This document shows, one piece after another, positions 8,078 to 13,356 of a DNA stretch of 13,356 nt (within the stretch, counting starts at the first letter, position 1; each line of letters starts with the position of its first letter). The position numbers and the translations under genes were made by a program. The notes beneath the pieces are model-generated. The model worked only from the letters and a program-made list of their open reading frames with translations. It ran no database searches and was not told where the DNA came from. The DNA is from Phycisphaerae bacterium. Its GTDB lineage: Bacteria > Planctomycetota > Phycisphaerae > Phycisphaerales > SM1A02. The stretch covers positions 1 through 13,356 of the forward strand of contig JAUIHC010000039.1 in NCBI GenBank assembly GCA_030432455.1, given 5' to 3'.

Positions 8078-8136
8078 GCAAAGGCGGACCGTATGGCCTT
8101 TGCGCATCCTTGACCCTTTGCCTATCTTGTCTTTGC
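8078..8136 (-). promoter_or_regulatory. Repeated GCAAAG boxes upstream of porin P3
   Basis: On the minus strand GCAAAG occurs at 8136-8131, 8121-8116 and 8103-8098, with start-to-start spacings of 15 and 18 bases, and one inverted copy lies at 8078-8083 inside a small TCCGC/GCGGA stem. A possible array of binding sites for a regulator of P3; no known regulator is recognised. Confidence 0.35.
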
Positions 8137-8246
8137 ACAATCTGAACGCTCATCGGAGCCGCTCCTCGGCGGCGGCCGCGGCGGCGGGCCCCCCACCGCC
8201 CAGGCCTCAGTACTCCGCGGCCAGGATCAGTTCCACGAGGCGCATG

Positions 8247-8278
8247 AAAAAACCGGCCGGACCTTGCGGTCCGGCCGG
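8247..8278 (-). terminator. Intrinsic terminator of porin P4
   Basis: Perfect 11-bp stem CCGGCCGGACC/GGTCCGGCCGG with a GCAA (GNRA) tetraloop, followed directly by TTTTTT on the minus strand. It lies 58 bases past the P4 stop codon. This is the clearest intrinsic terminator in the window and separates P4 from P3. Confidence 0.93.
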
Positions 8279-8336
8279 CCGAGCCCTCGAATACTCCCAG
8301 CCGAGGCCGGGAGCCTTTCGTCGGGGTGGATGAAAC

Positions 8337-9707
8337 TCAGAACATCAGCTGCAGCTGGGCACGAAGGGCCCACTGGTTCTTCTCGTCAGTGTTGTCCATG
8401 CGGAAACCCTGCGAGTAGTTGTTGCTGCCGAAGCTCTTGAAGTTCGTGGCCCACTCGACGGTGGCACGAACGTTCGCCGAGAAGAAGTAGTTGGCACCGA
8501 TCGTGAAGCCGTTGAAGCGGCTGGTGTCGCTGCTGACATCCAGATCGTAGTCGACGATCTCGTAGCGGCCGAAGACCTCGACATCGTCGGTGACGAAGTA
8601 GCCACCCTGGATGTTGAAGCCCCACGGGTGGGCGGTGTCGATGCCGTCGCCGTTGGCGCCGGTCCAGACGAACGCCGCGAACAGGTTGGCGCCGCCCATC
8701 TCCCAGCTGAAGTCGGCGGTGAGGCCGTAGCCCTTGACGCCGTCGAGCGCGCCGGCGTTCTGGTTGCCACGCTCGTAGAACGCGGCGGCACCGACCATCA
8801 TGCCACCCTCTTCACCACGGAAGGAGGTGAAGTTGTCGAACTCGCTCCAGTTGCCGGAGATCTTGTACTCACCACGGGCCGCGACCGCGTAGTTGGTCTC
8901 GGTGTCGTTCCAGGTGGTGTTCGCGGAGTTCGCGAACGAGCTGCCCGCGACGGCACCGCTCGCCGGGACGATGCCGTCACCGATGAAGGCGTTGGCACGG
9001 AACTGATCGGACTCGTAGTTGAGCTGGAGGCCCTGGTTGAAGTCCTGGGTGAAGTACGAGTTGAGGACCGAGCGATCCACACCGAGCTGGTACGGATCGT
9101 CCACGAGGGTCTCGCGAAGCCACGGACCACGGAACTGACCGACGGTCAGGCCGAGGCCGTTGCCGAGATCCTTGGTGACGGAGGCGAAGGTGAGGCCCAT
9201 CGCGCCGCCGTTGCCGTTGGAGAAGTTGCCACGGATGTGGTACGACCAGCTGGGGTCGACCACGGTGCCCGAGAAGTCGAGGTAGGTGTTGGCGTTCTCC
9301 CAACCCCACTCGTAGTTGTTGCCGTTGGTGCTGGTGTCGTTGTCACCGCCGGCGTGGTTCATGGTCCAGCGGACCTGCATGAAGCCGGTCACGTTGAGCT
9401 TGAAGTTGCCATCGGGGCTGGCAAGGAAGAAACCCTTGTTCCAACCGGCCATGGCACCGCTGCTCTGGAAGCTGGTGCGGGTGTCGGCGTCGGCGAGGAC
9501 GTCCTGCACGATGCCACGGATCTCGCCAGCTCGCTGCTCGGTCAGCCAGTCCTGGCCTTCCGCCTGCTTGAGCTCGGCGAGCTCCTGCTTGAGTTCGGCG
9601 ATCTGAGCAAGCGCGTCGTTGTCGGACTCTGCGCCGCCGAAGGCCGAACCGGCGATGGCCAGCGCGGTCGTACCGGCGACGAGCCCAAACCTGGTGGTCA
9701 GACTCAT
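8337..9707 (-). CDS. Outer-membrane porin P4, OprO/OprP-like, likely the major highly expressed porin
   Basis: Predicted 456-residue beta-barrel porin. The signal peptide (about 1-24, MSLTTRFGLVAGTTALAIAG) is followed by a coiled coil (ALAQIAELKQELAELKQAEG, 32-51), the shared block EIRGIVQDVLADADTR (62-77) and AGWNKGFFLASPDGNF (87-102). Barrel landmarks are QVRWTMNH (111-118), DLGNGLGLTVGQFRGPW (180-196) and DRSVLNSYFTQDFNQG (211-226). It ends in Phe (LQLMF). The start at 9707 has GGAG 9 bases upstream and begins the signal peptide; an ATG at 9761 would add 18 implausible residues. Arginine is almost always CGT or CGC and never CGG, unlike in the neighbouring porins, which points to selection for high expression. 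It has its own candidate promoter and a strong intrinsic terminator, so it is probably monocistronic. Confidence 0.93.
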   Translation of the reverse strand: MSLTTRFGLVAGTTALAIAGSAFGGAESDNDALAQIAELKQELAELKQAEGQDWLTEQRAGEIRGIVQDVLADADTRTSFQSSGAMAGWNKGFFLASPDGNFKLNVTGFMQVRWTMNHAGGDNDTSTNGNNYEWGWENANTYLDFSGTVVDPSWSYHIRGNFSNGNGGAMGLTFASVTKDLGNGLGLTVGQFRGPWLRETLVDDPYQLGVDRSVLNSYFTQDFNQGLQLNYESDQFRANAFIGDGIVPASGAVAGSSFANSANTTWNDTETNYAVAARGEYKISGNWSEFDNFTSFRGEEGGMMVGAAAFYERGNQNAGALDGVKGYGLTADFSWEMGGANLFAAFVWTGANGDGIDTAHPWGFNIQGGYFVTDDVEVFGRYEIVDYDLDVSSDTSRFNGFTIGANYFFSANVRATVEWATNFKSFGSNNYSQGFRMDNTDEKNQWALRAQLQLMF

Positions 9708-9877
9708 TCGGTGACTCTCCAAGAAGTGCCCGGGCGTAACGTCGCTGAATTCGTGACCCACGATGCGACTGCCCTGTGTTCATCCACCCGTCCGTCGAAG
9801 TGTTCGAACCACCAATGGCACGAACCGGACGTGACCATCCCTATCGGCCACAAGGCCCGTTTGGGATGAAGGTGCGG

Positions 9878-9905
9878 ACTATATCGAGTCGTCCGGGAAT
9901 CGCCA
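9878..9905 (-). promoter_or_regulatory. Candidate sigma70-type promoter of porin P4
   Basis: TATAGT at 9883-9878 matches five of six bases of the -10 consensus. A weak -35 (TGGCGA, 9905-9900) stands 16 bases upstream. Transcription would start near 9871, leaving a leader of about 160 bases before the P4 ATG. Confidence 0.45.
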
Positions 9906-9907
9906 CT

Positions 9908-9927
9908 GCGCGGGGCACCCCCGGCGC
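9908..9927. repeat. Dyad immediately upstream of the P4 promoter
   Basis: GCGCGGGG and CCCC-G-GCGC form an 8-bp dyad with a three-base centre and one bulged base. It abuts the upstream edge of the candidate -35 hexamer, where an activator or repressor could bind. Confidence 0.3.
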
Positions 9928-9972
9928 GAACACATCCCGAACATCGCTCGCAGCGGCATTCTCGATGACTCC

Positions 9973-10021
9973 AACTCCATGCAAGAGAGCGACTTGCGCA
10001 ACCTTGCCGCCGCATGGAATT
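9973..10021 (-). repeat. 10-bp stem with 29-base loop between radA and porin P4
   Basis: AATTCCATGC and GCATGGAGTT on the minus strand pair over 10 bp with one G-U wobble. The loop contains the 8-bp palindrome TTGCGCAA. No U-tract follows. It may be part of the radA 3' tail, a distal regulatory site of P4 or a small RNA; the sequence alone does not decide. Confidence 0.35.
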
Positions 10022-10069
10022 CGCACCCAAAATCGCGGATTCCCCCGCCAGACCCCCGGATCGGGGCCG

Positions 10070-10088
10070 AAAAAACTTCTCAAAGAAG
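10070..10088 (-). terminator. Weak intrinsic terminator overlapping the radA stop codon
   Basis: CTTCT-TTG-AGAAG forms a 5-bp stem followed at once by TTTTTT on the minus strand. The stem includes the last radA codons and the TGA stop. The stem is short and A+T-rich, so termination may be partial. Confidence 0.45.
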
Positions 10089-11489
10089 CCGCGACATCGC
10101 GTCACCCAGCGTCCCGACCGGCTCGATCCGGATGCCGAGATCCCCCACGACCTCCTCCTGCGACCGCGGAACGACCGCCGTGACGGCGCCTCGCCGAGCG
10201 AGTTCCCGCACCCGCTGCTCGAGGTGACGCACGCTCCGCACCTCGCCGGTCAGTCCCACCTCGCCGATCACGACGGTGCCCGGTGACACCGAGCGACCGT
10301 GGTGCGCGCCTGCGATCGCAAGCGCGATCGCGAGATCCGCCGCGGGTTCGACCACGCGGGCGCCACCGGCGACCGCCGCGAAGACGTCCTGATCCGCCAA
10401 CCGTTGCCCCCCGTGCTTCTCCAGCACCGCGATCAGCATCGCCAGTCGATTCGAGTCGAGACCCGTGCCCCTCCGCTTCGCGGACCCGAGGAATCCCGTC
10501 GCGGTGAGGGCCTGAATCTCCACCGGAAGACACCGGGTGCCCGCCATGGTCGCGGTCAGGACCGCCCCGGACACCCCGCCCGCCGCCGGATCGATCGCGA
10601 CCCCACCCTCGTCGAGCTGACGAAGCCCCCCGTCGGTCATCTCGAAGAGCCCGATCTCCTGCGTCGATCCGAAGCGGTTCTTCGCCGCCCGGAGCACCCG
10701 GTGGCCGTGATCGCGGTCGCCCTCGAACGCCAGCACCGCGTCCACCAGATGCTCCAGCAGCTTCGGACCCGCGAGCTGGCCCTCCTTGGTGACATGCCCG
10801 ACGATCACGATCGCCGCGCCGGAGAGCTTCGCGGCCTGCACCAGATCGTGGCAGCACCGCCGGAGTTGGGTGGTCGACCCTGGCGGGGCGTCCACATCGG
10901 CCCGGTGCACCATCTGAATGGAGTCGAGGATCACGAGCGTCGGCTTGACCCGCCGGATCTCCTCGACGATGCGGACCAGGCTCGTGTCGGTGCAGAGATG
11001 GAGATCCCGGAGGGTCGCAAGATCCTCGCCGACCAGCCGATCGGCTCGGAGCCGGATCTGCTGCGGGCTCTCCTCGCTGCTGGCATAGAGGATGCGGCCT
11101 CCCCCGCCCGCCACCGCGGCCGCGGTCTGGAGGAGCAGGGTGCTCTTCCCGATCCCCGGTTCGCCCCCGAGAAGGATGGCCGACCCGGGGACGAAGCCGC
11201 CTCCGAGCACCCGATCGAGCTCGGCGACCCCGCTCCCCACCCGCGGAACCTCCAACTGCACGACATCGACCAGCGGGACCGCCCGCGAGCCGTTGGGTGA
11301 TCCGCCGCCGCCCGTCTGGAGGGCGATGCCCGCCACCGTCCCGACCGTGGCATCCTCGGCCCGCTCGTGGAACGCGTCGAGGGTGTCCCATCCACCACAG
11401 TCGGGGCAGCGACCGATCCACTTGGGATGAACGCCACCACACTCGCGGCAGAGAAAGGAGGTCTTCGTACGGGCAGAGGTCTTCGCCAT
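10080..11489 (-). CDS. radA: DNA repair protein RadA (Sms), branch-migrating ATPase
   Basis: A 469-residue cytoplasmic RecA-like ATPase that processes recombination intermediates by driving branch migration, close to the usual family length of about 450-460. In order: a C4 zinc finger at the N-terminus (C14, C17, C28, C31 in CRECGGVHPKWIGRCPDC); Walker A GGEPGIGKST (108-117); Walker B region VILDSIQ (186-192); the RadA-specific KNRFG motif (270-274); and a C-terminal Lon-protease-like domain ending in IRIEPVGTLGDAMSRLL. All key residues are present. The ATG at 11489 is chosen because the zinc finger begins 13 residues later; an upstream start would add 31 Pro/Arg-rich residues not seen in the family. 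There is no clear Shine-Dalgarno, and the start codon sits in the centre of a 20-bp palindrome. A weak terminator overlaps the stop. Confidence 0.97.
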   Translation of the reverse strand: MAKTSARTKTSFLCRECGGVHPKWIGRCPDCGGWDTLDAFHERAEDATVGTVAGIALQTGGGGSPNGSRAVPLVDVVQLEVPRVGSGVAELDRVLGGGFVPGSAILLGGEPGIGKSTLLLQTAAAVAGGGGRILYASSEESPQQIRLRADRLVGEDLATLRDLHLCTDTSLVRIVEEIRRVKPTLVILDSIQMVHRADVDAPPGSTTQLRRCCHDLVQAAKLSGAAIVIVGHVTKEGQLAGPKLLEHLVDAVLAFEGDRDHGHRVLRAAKNRFGSTQEIGLFEMTDGGLRQLDEGGVAIDPAAGGVSGAVLTATMAGTRCLPVEIQALTATGFLGSAKRRGTGLDSNRLAMLIAVLEKHGGQRLADQDVFAAVAGGARVVEPAADLAIALAIAGAHHGRSVSPGTVVIGEVGLTGEVRSVRHLEQRVRELARRGAVTAVVPRSQEEVVGDLGIRIEPVGTLGDAMSRLL

Positions 11490-11498
11490 GGCGAAGAC
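11479..11498. repeat. 20-bp perfect palindrome centred on the radA start codon
   Basis: GTCTTCGCCATGGCGAAGAC equals its own reverse complement. In RNA it folds as an 8-bp stem with a CATG loop that contains the start codon. It may be an operator or a translation-control hairpin. Codons 2-4 (GCG AAG AC) form half of it, so part of the symmetry is coding sequence. Confidence 0.55.
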
Positions 11499-11502
11499 TC
11501 TA
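11497..11502 (-). promoter_or_regulatory. Possible -10 hexamer (TAGAGT) of radA
   Basis: TAGAGT on the minus strand, 7 bases before the radA ATG; a poor -35 candidate (GTCAGA) lies 17 bases upstream. If used, transcription would start at or next to the ATG and yield a leaderless mRNA. Weak evidence taken alone. Confidence 0.25.
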
Positions 11503-11585
11503 CAGGGCGATGTTCGGTGTCTGACCGGGATCGGGGCCGGGAATGGGAAGATCGGAAGATCGAGAGGTCGCGGGACCCCCATCCT

Positions 11586-11789
11586 CTATTCAGCCGCTTT
11601 CCGCATCCGCCTCGTCCAGGCGCCGTAGCGGATGAACGCCCGACGCCGTTCGGCGACGGACGGCCACCGGGACCGGTCGGTGCCGAGGGCGGTCTCCATC
11701 CGCCACCTCCAGTACCGGCCACGGAGCCGGAACCGCGTGGCGATCGCCAGCTGGAGAAGCCCGATCAGACCGGAGAGCGTCTCACGCAC
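11586..11789 (-). CDS. Small basic protein of unknown function, coupled to nuoH
   Basis: A 67-residue product not recognised from any family. It begins with a GTG 7 bases after the nuoH stop codon, which suggests translational coupling. The N-terminal third (LSGLIGLLQLAIATRF, about 5-20) is hydrophobic enough for a short amphipathic or membrane-associated helix. The rest is rich in Arg and Trp (RGRYWRWRMETALG, then WPSVAERRRAFIRYGAWTRR). Third codon positions are mostly G or C, as in the real genes here, and no larger gene overlaps it on the same strand. Its position suggests a role with complex I or the membrane, but that is context only. Other possibilities are a ribosome-associated or nucleic-acid-binding peptide, or a spurious frame. 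Confidence 0.6.
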   Translation of the reverse strand: MRETLSGLIGLLQLAIATRFRLRGRYWRWRMETALGTDRSRWPSVAERRRAFIRYGAWTRRMRKAAE

Positions 11790-11796
11790 CGCCGGG

Positions 11797-13056
11797 TCAG
11801 CCCACCGTCGATTCGACGAGTCGGCTGCGGTCGGCCGAATCCTCGGCCGGGCTGTAGCGGCTGCCGATGAGCCGGACCTTGTGGTTCGGGTCGGCCTGCC
11901 GCGGCATCACGGGAATGAGGATGTAGATGACCACGATGGTGCCGAGCGAGCCGGCCCACATCCAGTCGGTCCAGCCGAGGAAGACGAAGACCGAGGTGAC
12001 CAGCATGACCAGCAGCGACGCCGGGATCATGCCCTCCCAGGCGAGCCGCATGAGCTGATCGAACCGGAACCGCGGCAGCGTCCAGCGGAGGGCCATCGCG
12101 AAGGCGATCAGCAGGAACATCTTGCCCGCCACCACGCCGAGCTGGACGAGACCGAGCCAGGCCGGGCCGCTGGCGGGCAGATCCCAGCCGCCGAAGGGGT
12201 TCACCGACCATCCGCCGAGGAAGAGCATCGTGAAGAACGCCGCCCCGGTGATCATGTGGAAGTACTCGGCGAGGAAGAACATCGCGAACCGCATCGAGGA
12301 GTACTCGGTGTGGTAGCCGCCCACGAGCTCGCTCTCGCACTCGGCGAGGTCGAACGGGGCACGGTTGCTCTCCGCGAGCATGCACGTATAGAAGATGATG
12401 GCCGCGACCGGCAGTTGCACGAGGTTCCAGGGACCGGTGAGCTGGCCCCCGATGATCGTGTCGGGCCGCAGCGACCCCGCCACCAGCACGATCGCGAGCA
12501 GCGAGAGGCCCATCGGGATCTCGTAGGAGATCATCTGGGCACCCGCCCGGAGACCGCCGAGGAACGACCACTTGTTGTTGCTGGCCCAGCCGCCGAGGGT
12601 GACCCCGAAGACGCCCAGCGACGCGACCGCCACCAGATAGATGACGCCGATGTTCAGGTCGGCCCCGAGAACCGAAACCTTGTAGACGGTGTTCGCCTGC
12701 GCCACGCCGATCATCTGGACGATCGCGGTGACGTCGAGGGTGCCGGTGAAGGGGACGATCACGAAGCCGATCATCGCGGGCAGCATGATGAGGCCCGGGG
12801 CCAGCGTGAACAGCGCCTTGTCGACGCCTGCGGGACTGTAGTCCTCCTTGAGGAGGAACTTCAGACCGTCGGCGATCGGCTGGAGCAGTCCCTTGGGACC
12901 GACCCGGTTGGGGCCGACGCGGTCCTGCATCCACGCGCTCAGCTTCCGTTCGAGCATGATCGAGTACGCGCACGCCCCGAGGAAGACGTGCAGGAGCACG
13001 AAGATCGAGAGCAGCGAGAAGGCGAGCTGAACCTGATCCGGGGTGGCGGTGAACAT
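11797..13056 (-). CDS. nuoH: NADH-quinone oxidoreductase subunit H (complex I, ND1 homologue)
   Basis: A 419-residue integral membrane protein that forms part of the quinone-binding chamber and its link to the proton-pumping arm of complex I. Family signatures are intact: ERKLSAWMQDRVGPNRVGP (36-54), ASNNKWSFLGGLRAGAQMISYEIP (158-181) and AESNRAPFDLAECESELVGGYHTEYSS (228-254), which carries the conserved acidic residues. About eight hydrophobic segments are visible, the last at about 372-386, followed by a hydrophilic tail of some 30 residues. It starts at the only suitable ATG in front of the first membrane segment, with no evident Shine-Dalgarno. The usual partners nuoG and nuoI are not adjacent in this window; a small unknown gene follows it, and an insertion sequence lies upstream. 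Confidence 0.97.
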   Translation of the reverse strand: MFTATPDQVQLAFSLLSIFVLLHVFLGACAYSIMLERKLSAWMQDRVGPNRVGPKGLLQPIADGLKFLLKEDYSPAGVDKALFTLAPGLIMLPAMIGFVIVPFTGTLDVTAIVQMIGVAQANTVYKVSVLGADLNIGVIYLVAVASLGVFGVTLGGWASNNKWSFLGGLRAGAQMISYEIPMGLSLLAIVLVAGSLRPDTIIGGQLTGPWNLVQLPVAAIIFYTCMLAESNRAPFDLAECESELVGGYHTEYSSMRFAMFFLAEYFHMITGAAFFTMLFLGGWSVNPFGGWDLPASGPAWLGLVQLGVVAGKMFLLIAFAMALRWTLPRFRFDQLMRLAWEGMIPASLLVMLVTSVFVFLGWTDWMWAGSLGTIVVIYILIPVMPRQADPNHKVRLIGSRYSPAEDSADRSRLVESTVG

Positions 13057-13258
13057 GGTGGTTGCGGGGTCGCCGAAGGTGGAACTGAGGATGAAGGTCG
13101 GCCCGATCCGGCGTCACCGCCTTCGGGCATGAAGGGCTCGGAGTCTATCGGCCACCTGCGGGCCTCGTCTCGGATGGTCCCGGAATCCGGCGCGGGATCC
13201 GGAACCGGGCATGACCCGGACCCGCAAGTCGAGAATCCCGGCCCGCGTTCGCTCCTAG
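13057..13258. promoter_or_regulatory. Region between nuoH and the insertion sequence
   Basis: No gene seen. A TAGACT hexamer at 13147-13142 (minus strand) could be a -10 element 85 bases before nuoH, without a good -35. Several overlapping CCGG-containing inverted repeats lie at about 13178-13220, including CCGGG/CCCGG around CATGA. Function unknown. Confidence 0.25.
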
Positions 13259-13356
13259 CAGGCCGCTGAAAAACCCACCGAATCGCGCAACCTTGCACAC
13301 TCCCTCACGAGGAGCCCAGCGATGCGAGGTCGAAGCAGCAAGCAGCCGTCCATGTG
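13259..13356 (+). mobile_element. Left end of an insertion sequence, probably IS1182-like (cut by window)
   Basis: The segment GCAGGCCGCTGAAAAACCC starting at 13259 resembles the terminal inverted repeats that I recall for IS1182-type elements (a CAGGCxGCTGAAAAA core), directly preceded by CTAG at 13255-13258. A start codon with strong ribosome-binding site follows 45 bases after the core. The other end and the target duplication are outside the window, so the exact boundary is uncertain. Confidence 0.5.
13322..13356 (+). CDS. Start of a transposase, probably IS1182 family (first 11 codons only)
   Basis: ATG at 13322 with GAGGAG 7 bases upstream (GAGGAG-CCCAGCG-ATG), the best ribosome-binding site in the window. 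The visible product is MRGRSSKQPSM followed by a TG-starting codon. IS1182 transposases commonly begin MRG...Q..MF and this fits, together with the inverted-repeat-like sequence just upstream. Only 35 bases are visible, so the family assignment is tentative and the gene could be intact or broken beyond the edge. Confidence 0.5.
   Translation, partial: MRGRSSKQPSM

Larger units (their letters stand above)
8003..8336. promoter_or_regulatory. 334-base gap between porins P4 and P3
   Basis: No gene seen on either strand. Contains the P4 terminator (8247-8278), a cluster of GCAAAG boxes (8078-8136) and a hairpin (8043-8061) near the P3 start. No strong -35/-10 pair was found for P3, although the terminator implies that one exists between about 8062 and 8246. 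Confidence 0.55.
9708..10079. promoter_or_regulatory. 372-base gap between radA and porin P4
   Basis: No convincing gene. Holds a candidate P4 promoter (9878-9905), a G+C-rich dyad just upstream of its -35 position (9908-9927), a large hairpin (9973-10021) and the weak radA terminator at the right end. The stretch is less G+C-rich than the coding regions. Confidence 0.55.

Noticed and set aside
10048..10066. CCCCG-ATC-CGGGG hairpin just behind radA
   Set aside because: The stem is 5 bp with no T-run after it on the minus strand; the hairpin overlapping the radA stop is the better terminator candidate.
9841..10083. 80-residue minus-strand frame between radA and porin P4
   Set aside because: It needs a TTG start overlapping the radA stop, has no ribosome-binding site, no recognisable features, and covers the candidate P4 promoter and dyads.
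9996..13296. 12-base repeat GCGCAACCTTGC at 9996-10007 and 13285-13296
   Set aside because: In 13 kb of G+C-rich DNA a few shared 12-mers are expected by chance, and the two sites have no common context.
1..13356. CRISPR arrays, tRNA, rRNA, toxin-antitoxin or defence genes
   Set aside because: Both strands were read for regular direct repeats, cloverleaf-like segments and small paired genes; none was seen.

Overview
The window is strongly G+C-rich and looks like a piece of a planctomycete chromosome, most likely from the Phycisphaerae. The best clue is a run of four related outer-membrane porins that share an N-terminal block of the form EIRxxVxDVLADADxRxxF...GW..GF..xSPDGxF. I associate this block with planctomycete porins annotated as OprO/OprP-like, but that is recollection and no search was run. 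The assignment to class level is inference.

Layout, left to right. All genes are on the minus strand except the last: (1) purL, cut by the left window edge, with two PurS-like repeats fused at its N-terminus; (2) four tandem porin paralogues, called P1 (2991-4691), P2 (4811-6226), P3 (6587-8002) and P4 (8337-9707); (3) radA, a DNA repair and recombination ATPase; (4) a 67-residue basic protein beginning 7 bases after the nuoH stop codon; (5) nuoH, the membrane subunit of respiratory complex I; (6) at the right edge, on the plus strand, the apparent left end of an insertion sequence and the first 11 codons of its transposase. Because transcription of the chromosomal genes runs right to left, the order of expression is nuoH, small protein, radA, P4, P3, P2, P1, purL.

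The porins are separated by 119, 360 and 334 bases of noncoding DNA, and 371 bases separate P4 from radA. These gaps are not empty. The P4 gap to radA has a good sigma70-like promoter and two dyads, and P4 is followed by a textbook intrinsic terminator (8247-8278). The P3 leader has repeated GCAAAG boxes and a 7-bp hairpin. The P2 leader has a 15-bp-class hairpin, an 8-bp hairpin, a three-box arrangement that can form two mutually exclusive stems, and an 18-bp perfect palindrome. The porins therefore look like separately controlled transcription units rather than one operon. P4 has the codon bias, ribosome-binding site, promoter and terminator of a highly expressed major porin; P1 is a longer, more divergent member.

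The remaining genes are housekeeping functions (purine synthesis, DNA repair, respiration) with no evident functional link to the porins. The most interesting items are the porin array with its structured leaders, the 20-bp perfect palindrome centred on the radA start codon, and the small conserved-looking protein behind nuoH.
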